DNA of 5,977 nt from an uncultured Eubacterium sp. GTDB taxonomy: Bacteria > Bacillota_A > Clostridia > Lachnospirales > Lachnospiraceae. The notes below the pieces were generated by a model that was not told the origin of the DNA, searched no databases, and worked only from the letters and a program-made list of their open reading frames with translations. Within the stretch, counting starts at the first letter, position 1. Every line of letters starts with the position of its first letter. The position numbers were made by a program, and so were the translations under genes. The DNA is taken from positions 1-5,977 of the forward strand of contig CAQBGY010000214.1 in NCBI GenBank assembly GCA_948759685.1. The letters run 5' to 3'. Of this stretch, positions 1-5,395 are shown one piece after another.

Positions 1-99
1 GAAGATGTAAGAGTTGGAAATTGCAAATATCTGCTTAATCAGCAGACACTAAGTAATCCTTTTCATAAGTTTTGTGTTGTATTATGTTTTTGCACAACG
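1..99 (-). other. Untranslated leader of a gene beyond the left edge
   Basis: Downstream of the leftward promoter no start codon with a ribosome binding site and an open frame is present; an ATG near 65 closes after five codons. A 6-bp hairpin is visible, TCTGCT (30-35) with AGCAGA (41-46). The gene itself must begin beyond the window, so the leader is at least about 99 nt long. Confidence 0.4.
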
Positions 100-105
100 A
101 ATTAC

Positions 106-134
106 ATCATACCAAAAATCAACTGGAATAACAG
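106..134 (-). promoter_or_regulatory. Leftward promoter leaving the window
   Basis: The -10 element is TATGAT (106-111), extended by TGG (112-114). The -35 region is weak, CTGTTA at 129-134 with 17-bp spacing, which would suit an activator-dependent promoter. Transcription would start near 99 and run left out of the window. Confidence 0.6.
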
Positions 135-140
135 TGCCTT

Positions 141-173
141 TGCAGAAAATGGATTGTTTTTGCAGAAAACGGC
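141..173 (-). promoter_or_regulatory. Second tandem direct-repeat box, likely LytTR-type activator site
   Basis: On the minus strand GCCGTTTTCTGCA (161-173) and TCCATTTTCTGCA (141-153) lie 20 bp apart. The 37-bp block 137-173 matches 5100-5136 with three mismatches (at 139, 149 and 154). The proximal repeat ends 29 bp before a -10 element, the same distance as at the other copy. The same regulator very likely controls both promoters. Confidence 0.65.
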
Positions 174-174
174 A

Positions 175-215
175 AAAGTCCTTTCGCAACGGTTATACCT
201 ATACGAAAGGACTTT
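175..215 (-). terminator. Rho-independent terminator after the PIN-like gene, possibly bidirectional
   Basis: AAAGTCCTTTCG (175-186) and CGAAAGGACTTT (204-215) form a perfect 12-bp stem with a 17-nt loop. On the minus strand the stem ends in a short T-tract. It lies 13 bp beyond the stop codon of the PIN-like gene and abuts the direct-repeat box of the next promoter, as the agrBD terminator does on the right. Confidence 0.85.
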
Positions 216-227
216 CTCAAAATAAAA

Positions 228-1721
228 TTATACCATTTCTGGAATATTCATAAATTCATCTAACAAAATTGGAGTTGTACTTATTCCTAAAAATTCATAA
301 ATTTCCTTTGCCTTTTCACATAAGGTAGTGTCTGTAGTTACAAAATAAGTACATTTTGTAGCAAAAGAAAGATGATCATTATCATAATATCCACTTCTAA
401 TCGTTCTAAAACTTTTTTTATCATATATCGGATATACTGCAGCAGAGTTATTTTTATTTGTGATCTTATCTCCATGTAGCCCTAACACATTAAGCAACCC
501 TGACATTGATACTATTGCCGCTCTAAGCCTATTAAAATTTTTATCATCATCTTTAAACAGGTTTTTATATTCTTTAATACTTTGTTTTTCAATCCCAATG
601 TACATTAATATCATGTTCAGATCATCTTCATCCGGCAAATTAGGATTTAGTTTTTTTCCGGTATCATCCTTCACATTTTCTATTATTTCTTGAATAGAAG
701 ATGCACCTATTGCTTTATCTCTTTGCTCGTCGTGTATATGTAATGATAAATGTTCACGTGCTTCAGCTACAATGCACTCTCTTTCTTCTGCAAATTGATT
801 CATTTTCTGGTATCGTTTTGTCTGCCTTAATCTTGCGTCAATATCCTCTATACATATAACTATTTTTTTGTTCTCATCTAATACGGCAATTTTCCCATGT
901 GTCAATGATTGAATACTTTGTATCCTTTTCAATTCGCATTCTTCATTATTCATACGCAACACTTCTTCTAAATGAGTGCCACTATATATCAAATCTATTT
1001 CTTTCTGCTGTGAAAGACGATTTAGAAATTCTTCAATCTTCGGTTCTTTTTCGTACCGACCATACACATTGAAATCCAAATATACCGTTATATGACCGTC
1101 TATATTAACATCTGATGATTCAATCTGCTCATTCATTCTTAATGCATCTGCACAGCTCCATATTTCATCTGCATTTCTTGCCTTCTTCCAAAAATAAACA
1201 AATTCTTGAAGTTGATACGAGTCCTTGCTATAAAGATATTTACAAGTGTTTTCCAGACAGGCAATATATTCTACACAGGCATCACAATCTGTACACCGCC
1301 CAACGAGTTCATCATATATTAAAGATAAAAAAACATGATACTGCAATTCCATAAACATTGATTCCAACTCTTGCGGATTGGAGAGCTTACACGCCCTATC
1401 TAAAAGAGAAAAAAATTCATGTGGTAAAATCCGGCATATATCACATCTCATTTTATTGGTATTAAGTTCTATTTCGTTGATTTGCAATAAATCTAATATA
1501 TTTGTCAATGTATTCCCGAATATATATTTGACTTCACATTCACATCCGCATAAGATTTTATCATAGTACGACTTCGTTAGCCAATAATAACACTGTAACT
1601 CTAAAAGAGTTGCACGTCTATTATCTGATCCCGCCTCTGATTTCTCGTACTCATTTTTTAATACAGCAATATGTGCCAATATCTGTTCGCAATAATAACA
1701 ATTTCTAAGATTTTCCTCCAT
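228..1721 (-). CDS. PIN-like nuclease-domain protein with Cys-rich N-terminal region
   Basis: This is probably an RNA or DNA nuclease; its target is unknown. The ATG at 1721 is preferred (497 residues) because AAGGGG (1727-1732) lies 5 nt upstream. A GTG at 1742 would add seven residues and has no visible site. Residue numbers here count from that GTG. The C-terminal part looks like a PIN-like fold with four acidic clusters: Asp223 in VYLDFNVYG, Glu259/Glu260 in YSGTHLEEV, Asp454/Asp456 in YYDNDHLSFA, and Asp471 in YFVTTDTTL, followed by a strand near GISTTPILLDEF. A long insert separates the second and third clusters (about 265-450). The N-terminal 200 residues hold about 14 cysteines, in CYYC, CGCEC, CDIC and CTDCDAC groups, which suggests metal binding. 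The gene is flanked by its own promoter and a strong terminator. It could be a stand-alone defence or stress nuclease; no antitoxin gene is visible beside it. The PIN assignment rests on motif reading only. Confidence 0.8.
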   Translation of the reverse strand: MEENLRNCYYCEQILAHIAVLKNEYEKSEAGSDNRRATLLELQCYYWLTKSYYDKILCGCECEVKYIFGNTLTNILDLLQINEIELNTNKMRCDICRILPHEFFSLLDRACKLSNPQELESMFMELQYHVFLSLIYDELVGRCTDCDACVEYIACLENTCKYLYSKDSYQLQEFVYFWKKARNADEIWSCADALRMNEQIESSDVNIDGHITVYLDFNVYGRYEKEPKIEEFLNRLSQQKEIDLIYSGTHLEEVLRMNNEECELKRIQSIQSLTHGKIAVLDENKKIVICIEDIDARLRQTKRYQKMNQFAEERECIVAEAREHLSLHIHDEQRDKAIGASSIQEIIENVKDDTGKKLNPNLPDEDDLNMILMYIGIEKQSIKEYKNLFKDDDKNFNRLRAAIVSMSGLLNVLGLHGDKITNKNNSAAVYPIYDKKSFRTIRSGYYDNDHLSFATKCTYFVTTDTTLCEKAKEIYEFLGISTTPILLDEFMNIPEMV

Positions 1722-1751
1722 CTTATCCCCTTCCAGTTCCACTAACTTTTT

Positions 1752-1780
1752 ATACTATCAAAATCTCTTTTTATATGTAA
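1752..1780 (-). promoter_or_regulatory. Candidate promoter of the PIN-like gene
   Basis: The -35 element is TTACAT (1775-1780), the spacer is 17 bp, and the -10 element is TAGTAT (1752-1757) preceded by TGA (1758-1760), an extended -10. Transcription would start near 1745, about 24 nt before the ATG at 1721. This also argues against translation from the GTG at 1742. No direct-repeat box is present, so this gene is probably not under the same control as the flanking promoters. Confidence 0.5.
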
Positions 1781-1795
1781 TTTTACAATATTTAA

Positions 1796-1831
1796 TCCTC
1801 TTGAGCAAGACTTCCGTCTAACCCAAGAGGA
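1796..1831. terminator. Hairpin after the operon, candidate terminator
   Basis: TCCTCTTG (1796-1803) pairs with CAAGAGGA (1824-1831), and the loop holds an inner stem AGAC (1808-1811) with GTCT (1816-1819). It lies about 60 bp past the stop of the last operon gene. On the minus strand the downstream tract is only ATTAAATATTG. The plus strand has a better T-run (1835-1839) but no gene to terminate. It is probably the operon end, with moderate strength. Confidence 0.5.
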
Positions 1832-1889
1832 CAATTTTTATCGGCATATATTTCATGCATTGCAATATTTCATTTAAATACAAGCCACC

Positions 1890-2336
1890 TTAACTGTAAG
1901 TTACTTTTAAAGTTATTGTTACCGTTGAAGCCGGATAAAGGTTTCCATTATAAGATATACCATTATTTTTAATCCATATTGTCCATGTACCAGACGGATC
2001 TTCCCCTTCAAATCCTGAGATGGTAACAGTTCCACTTCTGGATGGTCCTGCTATTGATCTTACTGTATTGCTCGGACTTTTAACATAAATCGTATAGGGA
2101 TCTGTTCCACTGGATACATTACAATATAACTCAACCTTTGTTATAGAGGGATCATCCACTAATATACTGCCTGATGTAACTTTGCTTTCTCTTGAATTAC
2201 CACCGCTCAAAGCATTCAGTTTTACTGTTGTTTTGCTGAAAGTATAGCTAGCAGCAAACACAGGTGTTACAAACATTAAGCAAGCCATCATGCAAGCTAT
2301 AACAGCCGTAAAAGTTCTCTTTGTTACTTTTTTCAT
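1890..2336 (-). CDS. Small secreted beta-rich protein, P-domain-like, last gene of the operon
   Basis: The 148-residue product has a textbook signal peptide: basic MKKVTKR, a hydrophobic core to about residue 23, and a probable cut after Ala28 (PVFA, then ASYTF). The mature part of about 120 residues looks all-beta. Its second half (about residues 66-146) has VELYCNVSSGTDPYTIYV, TVTISGFEGEDPSGTWTIWI and VTITLKVTYS. The F-x-G-x-D-x-x-G-T-W pattern resembles the P-domain of secreted subtilase-type proteases, but no protease is attached. This is a weak, fold-level resemblance. A single Cys (72) remains in the mature part and no cell-wall anchor motif is visible, so release into the medium is most likely. 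The ribosome binding site AAGGAGG (2347-2353) lies 10 nt before the ATG. The gene follows its operon neighbour after 57 bp and precedes a hairpin. A role as an adhesin, matrix protein or toxin-like effector cannot be decided. Confidence 0.85.
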   Translation of the reverse strand: MKKVTKRTFTAVIACMMACLMFVTPVFAASYTFSKTTVKLNALSGGNSRESKVTSGSILVDDPSITKVELYCNVSSGTDPYTIYVKSPSNTVRSIAGPSRSGTVTISGFEGEDPSGTWTIWIKNNGISYNGNLYPASTVTITLKVTYS

Positions 2337-2393
2337 TGTTTGTTGACCTCCTTAAAATAATTGATGAAACATATGCCGTATAAAATTAATTTA

Positions 2394-3086
2394 CTATATC
2401 TTTGTATCCACTGATGTTTGCATAAGCGAATTGCCTGACTTTCTCAGATTAGCTTCTACTGATTCCCGTGTAACACCATCTAAAACACCTGACTTAATAG
2501 GTTTTCCTATTTCCCAACTCGGATCTGCCTGCCTCACTGCAGCTAAGAATGCCTGCCGATATGCCCGCTCATACTGCTGCATGGTATAGCTCGCTGCTAA
2601 TCGGTCATTTTTATTTATCTTTCGAAGCATATTGGTGTATACATCTGATCGCTTTGTCGTATCGCCATTCAAAACACCATTTTCACGCAGAAATTCTTTC
2701 TTAGTCTGCTCAAACATCTCATCTTTGCTACTCTCAGGAATGGAAATAATACGTTTTCGGCTACTTTCGTTTTCTTCAGTTACCAAAAGTCCAGCCAATC
2801 CAGTAGTAGGATCAATATAATCACCGTCTTTATCGTAACATTTCATCGAATTTTTAATGCACTGAATGTTTGTGTACATTGCGCCGTTTCCATTTCTCAC
2901 CATTTCTTTTATTGCAGCCTTATACTGGGCGCTATTCGTATCAATACCAGCAGCCCTTAATTGTGCCTGCACAGAACCACTATTTAGCTGCGATAATTGA
3001 AAACCACCAAAAGTACTTGTACTTTTGGTGCCTTTTGTTCCAAACATTTGCTGAAACAAAAATCCATAATCTGTGATTTTTGACAT
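2394..3086 (-). CDS. Conserved-looking hypothetical protein, third gene of the operon
   Basis: The function is unknown. The 230-residue product lacks a signal peptide or membrane helix. It starts with a Thr/Ser/Gly-rich segment (GTKGTKSTSTFGGFQLSQL, about residues 17-35). A compact-looking domain follows, with blocks such as AQYKAAIKEMVRNGNGAMYTN, CYDKDGDYIDPTTGLAGLLV, KRIISIPESSKDEMFEQTKK and ADPSWEIGKPI. The DKDGDYID stretch resembles a calcium-loop sequence, but there is no clear EF-hand partner, so I do not claim metal binding. The ribosome binding site AGGGAGG (3094-3100) lies 7 nt before the ATG, in a 68-bp gap after the upstream gene. A perfect 12-bp inverted repeat sits inside the 5' part of the coding sequence. 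I believe relatives occur in Lachnospiraceae, often near the type of gene found upstream here, but cannot give a family name. Confidence 0.85.
   Translation of the reverse strand: MSKITDYGFLFQQMFGTKGTKSTSTFGGFQLSQLNSGSVQAQLRAAGIDTNSAQYKAAIKEMVRNGNGAMYTNIQCIKNSMKCYDKDGDYIDPTTGLAGLLVTEENESSRKRIISIPESSKDEMFEQTKKEFLRENGVLNGDTTKRSDVYTNMLRKINKNDRLAASYTMQQYERAYRQAFLAAVRQADPSWEIGKPIKSGVLDGVTRESVEANLRKSGNSLMQTSVDTKI
3005..3030. repeat. Perfect 12-bp inverted repeat inside the 230-residue gene
   Basis: CACCAAAAGTAC (3005-3016) and GTACTTTTGGTG (3019-3030) are perfect reverse complements separated by two bases. The repeat lies about 57-82 nt downstream of the ATG of the gene starting at 3086 and encodes part of its Thr/Ser/Gly-rich segment. 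In the mRNA it would form a strong hairpin followed by GGTTTTC. Confidence 0.8.
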
Positions 3087-3154
3087 AAATGAACCTCCCT
3101 TGTATCAAAATTCTAACCTGTAATTGTATTGATTTTTATAACATGAATTCCTAA

Positions 3155-3937
3155 TTACCCAAACATCTTAATCCCTGCCAAAAGTGTTGCTAAATCACTC
3201 TTGCCATATCCCGCCTTGAACAGATCAGCAGCGTTAATCATCTTTTTGCTGATACCCTCAATGACATTACTGGTTGTTTCTTTGCTTTCCTTTTCGGTAG
3301 TTGTTGTACTGTCAGCTTTTATTTCTTTATCAGCAACTGTCGTTGTGCTGCCAGCCTTCGCCTTCCTATAATGTGCAAACTTTTTAAAGCCCTCTTCTAT
3401 TATGTTGCGGGCATTCTGGTCTACTGTTTCCCGTTTCTCAAAATCCCCTGCAATTTTTTCGAAAGCCTTATCCAGTGCTGAAAGCTCCTCCTCTTTTGTC
3501 AGCTTCCTATACCCGCCTTCCTCAGAAACATAAATCTCTCTGGTTCCGGCTTCATATCCCTGAACGATTTCATCATATATTTTTGCATATGTACTGAAAT
3601 AGTTCTCTGCCTTGCCCTGAATACTCATTGTTGTACCTTTTTCTTTTGCTGCCACCGACATCATTTCAGCTTCTTTATGAAACTTAGACTCAAAATCAGA
3701 ATCCATGCGTAAATGCTTTATGATATTTTTCTGTGCCTTCACTGATTCTAATCCCATTTTCCCTTGATTACGGACAGCCAAACTTCTTCTATACTGTTCT
3801 CTGCCCTCCTGAGAAATATCAATTTTAATTGGCTCCTCTTTTTTTACATCTTTAGAAGCTGTATTTTGCGGAGCATTAGCATAACCTACACTGCTTGTAA
3901 CGGCTGTGCTAATTCCGTCATTACCTGAAACTTTCAT
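3155..3937 (-). CDS. Conserved-looking hypothetical protein, no signal peptide, second gene of the operon
   Basis: I do not recognise a named family, though the style resembles uncharacterised Lachnospiraceae proteins. The 260-residue product has no signal peptide or membrane segment. The N-terminus (about residues 1-35) is Ser/Thr/Asn-rich and looks disordered. A charged, mostly helical region follows (about 36-195), including KIDISQEGREQYRRSL, a central ENYFSTYAKIYDEIVQGYE stretch and GGYRKLTKEEELSALDKAFEK. A low-complexity linker comes next, with STTT and STTTT clusters among charged residues, and then a short C-terminal segment ending LLAGIKMFG. It begins 17 bp after the preceding gene, using a G-rich ribosome binding site. 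Its place between secreted-protein genes suggests a shared process, but the sequence does not show whether the product leaves the cell. Confidence 0.85.
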   Translation of the reverse strand: MKVSGNDGISTAVTSSVGYANAPQNTASKDVKKEEPIKIDISQEGREQYRRSLAVRNQGKMGLESVKAQKNIIKHLRMDSDFESKFHKEAEMMSVAAKEKGTTMSIQGKAENYFSTYAKIYDEIVQGYEAGTREIYVSEEGGYRKLTKEEELSALDKAFEKIAGDFEKRETVDQNARNIIEEGFKKFAHYRKAKAGSTTTVADKEIKADSTTTTEKESKETTSNVIEGISKKMINAADLFKAGYGKSDLATLLAGIKMFG

Positions 3938-3944
3938 AGATACA

Positions 3945-3952
3945 CCCCCCCC
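3945..3952 (-). repeat. Eight-G homopolymer in the ribosome binding region
   Basis: A run of eight G residues on the minus strand, preceded by AAAA, forms the ribosome binding region of the gene starting at 3937. It lies in the 17-bp gap after the upstream stop codon. Tracts of this length can slip in length during replication, which would change the spacing between the binding site and ATG. Confidence 0.7.
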
Positions 3953-3954
3953 TT

Positions 3955-4976
3955 TTACTGATAAAATGTCATTGTATATGGTCTTGTAATGGTAATATAG
4001 TTCGTTCCCACTGGTGCGAAATCATAGTAGTAGTTGAACTGCACTATATCTATCAATTTTCCTGTACTGGGATCAATCAACACCTGAACAACACTTGTTT
4101 CATCCCAAAAATTGTTCATATCATAAGCCCCTGTACATCTACAATGTATGCTGTAAAAGTCGGTATCCGAATAAAATGTAAGTTCCAGTGCAGGTCTGCT
4201 GCCTACATTCATAGCAGGTCTTGTAGAACTATGATAATATACTGCACTTGGCGCAAATTCACCGTCTCCAAGATATGCATATACATCGTTTCTCTTCCGA
4301 ATTGTAATATTATAACTTTGCGAACCTGCGGAATTAGATAAGTTATTCACATAAGAATAACTGTAATCAATCGGATTGCCATTCACATAACAATTACTTC
4401 CATCGCTATCTGCCTGAAAAACAATTCCTGCTTTTTCGCATATGCCGATAATATCCGAACCGCCACCATTTGCCAATTCTGCAATTTTATTGAAATTAAT
4501 TGTGTATGTAGATGTAGCCGAATATTGGTCATCTTCACTCAAAACCGCAAAATAATATGTTCCCGGCAGCATCTTGACCATGTTTACATCGCCATTAACC
4601 GCATATATCGCTGCATTGTCACCAGATTTTCCAGCATAAAGAAATGAATATCCCATAGAAGATGAAATAGAGTATCTCATTATTGTAGTATTTGTTACTG
4701 TCAGCTTGTAGTAATCTATATCAACTGGGCTGTCTATAACCCCGGTAATGCTCGAATTAAATGCGGCATTGGTTGCCGATGATGCGGAATCATTAATCTC
4801 GTAATCAGCATCAATAGAGCTTTGGAAATACATAAATGCAAAATTTCCTGTTCCTTCATATCCTTCTATTGTTCGGTAACACTTTCCGCTGCCATTACGG
4901 TTGTTCCTGAACCTGTAAATACCACTCCTACTGCCATTGCAAATGTTAAAATAGTTGCGAGAAATTTTCTCTTCAT
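3955..4976 (-). CDS. Secreted protein with PPC-like beta-sandwich domain, apparently frameshifted after the signal peptide
   Basis: This is the first gene of the operon and its molecular role is unknown. A good start lies at 4976, with AAGGAAGGGG (4987-4996) 10 nt upstream. It opens a clear signal peptide, KRKFLATILTFAMAVGVVF followed by TGSGTTVMAA, but that frame ends at a TAG at 4866-4868. The rest of the protein continues in the -1 frame to 3955, so one base seems to be missing between about 4890 and 4866. The body frame also stays open upstream to an ATG at 5034, but that start has no ribosome binding site and would replace the signal peptide with an unconvincing sequence. The body contains a region like a bacterial pre-peptidase C-terminal (PPC) domain, with ITGVIDSPVDIDYYKL followed by LPGTYYFAV. 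The C-terminal half, rich in Tyr, Ser and Asn, is unrecognised. It could be a true frameshift mutation, a sequencing error, or recoding; no slippery heptamer was seen. Confidence 0.75.
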
Positions 4977-5068
4977 AAGACAACAACCCCTTCCTTAAAA
5001 TTTGATTAACCGTCTTTTGTTTCAAGTCCTGCATTATAATTGATCATTTTATAGACTTTTCTGCTTTT

Positions 5069-5096
5069 ATAATAGCAAATTATGGTTAAAGGTCAA
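5069..5096 (-). promoter_or_regulatory. Promoter of the four-gene secreted-protein operon
   Basis: The -35 element is TTGACC (5091-5096), the spacer is 16 bp, and the -10 element is TATTAT (5069-5074), extended by TGC directly upstream (5075-5077). Transcription would start near 5062, leaving a leader of about 86 nt before the start codon at 4976. The direct-repeat box is immediately upstream, so the promoter is probably activated by the regulator that binds it. Confidence 0.75.
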
Positions 5097-5103
5097 TTAC
5101 CCT

Positions 5104-5136
5104 TGCAGAAAGTGGACTGTTTTTGCAGAAAACGGC
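5104..5136 (-). promoter_or_regulatory. Tandem direct repeats, likely LytTR-type (AgrA-like) activator site
   Basis: Two 13-bp direct repeats lie 20 bp apart, start to start. Read on the minus strand they are GCCGTTTTCTGCA (5124-5136) and TCCACTTTCTGCA (5104-5116). Paired direct repeats about two helical turns apart, upstream of a promoter, are the known site type of LytTR response regulators such as AgrA and VirR. The GTT within the first repeat is compatible with such half-sites, but the match to published consensus sequences is only partial. The proximal repeat ends 29 bp before the -10 element. A near-identical pair lies at 141-173. Binding by a LytTR protein is inferred from the architecture and the adjacent agrBD. 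Confidence 0.65.
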
Positions 5137-5138
5137 AC

Positions 5139-5173
5139 AAAAAAACCTTTCAGCACTCATATCATCCTGAAAG
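5139..5173 (-). terminator. Rho-independent terminator after agrBD
   Basis: On the minus strand, CCTTTCAG (5166-5173) pairs perfectly with CTGAAAGG (5146-5153) around a 12-nt loop and is followed at once by seven T residues (5139-5145). This is a standard intrinsic terminator. It lies 68 bp beyond the agrD stop and just upstream of the direct-repeat box and promoter of the next operon, so it separates the signal genes from that operon. Confidence 0.85.
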
Positions 5174-5241
5174 GCTTTCTTATACTTAATCTTCTTGTCC
5201 TGTGCAAGCCTTATTTCTTGCCGCTCCACTAACCATAAATC

Positions 5242-5391
5242 TCAATCCTCTTTTCGCTTCGGTCTTTTCGGCTGATGAATTATTCCAGAGCAAATGGGCG
5301 GATCTCCCCATCCATCTTTTTCAACTTCATTGCGAACAATTCTCTCTACCATTTTGAGCGCCATTTTTTTGATTTTTTTGTTTTCCTTCAC
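5242..5391 (-). CDS. agrD: AgrD-like cyclic lactone autoinducer propeptide (49 aa, GTG start)
   Basis: This short gene encodes the precursor of the secreted cyclic peptide signal. The 49-residue product has the three-part AgrD layout. The first part is a basic amphipathic N-terminal helix (residues 1-25, with KENKKIKKMALKMVERIV). The second is a core around Cys34, WGDPPICSGII. The third is a charged tail, HQPKRPKRKED. Cys34 would form the ring with a residue four or five positions later (Ile38 or His39), with AgrB cutting just before or after His39. The Q-P-K-x-P tail corresponds to the E-P-x-x-P tail common in clostridial AgrD proteins; ring size and cut site are inferred. The GTG start is chosen because a perfect AGGAGG lies 9 nt upstream, overlapping the end of agrB, and in-frame ATG codons at residues 10 and 14 lack such a site. 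It lies 4 bp after the agrB stop, so the two are almost certainly co-transcribed. Confidence 0.9.
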   Translation of the reverse strand: MKENKKIKKMALKMVERIVRNEVEKDGWGDPPICSGIIHQPKRPKRKED

Positions 5392-5395
5392 TTTT

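Noticed and set aside
30..46. Small inverted repeat in the left leader as a riboswitch or attenuator
   Set aside because: A 6-bp stem without a T-run or any recognised aptamer features is too weak to call.
460..693. Plus-strand open frames inside the minus-strand genes (460-693, 1115-1354, 1378-1566, 2632-2820, 2870-3076, 4144-4341)
   Set aside because: They lie antisense within genes that have clear protein features and good ribosome binding sites, and their translations show no recognisable domain.
1722..1742. GTG at 1742 as start of the PIN-like gene
   Set aside because: It lies almost at the predicted transcript start, with no ribosome binding site. The ATG at 1721 has AAGGGG 5 nt upstream.
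4977..5034. Start at 5034 for the PPC-like protein
   Set aside because: There is no ribosome binding site, the extra residues look random, and a proper site and signal peptide start at 4976 in another frame.
5057..5064. A TTTTCTGC half-site on the plus strand near the predicted transcript start, possibly a third regulator half-site
   Set aside because: It is only 8 bp, in the opposite orientation, has no partner at 20 bp spacing, and is absent at the other promoter.
5186..5236. A 16-codon open frame (ATG at 5236) just after agrD, possibly a second small peptide
   Set aside because: Its only possible ribosome binding site is a weak AGAGG within agrD, the peptide has no signal-peptide or AgrD features, and an open frame this short is expected by chance.
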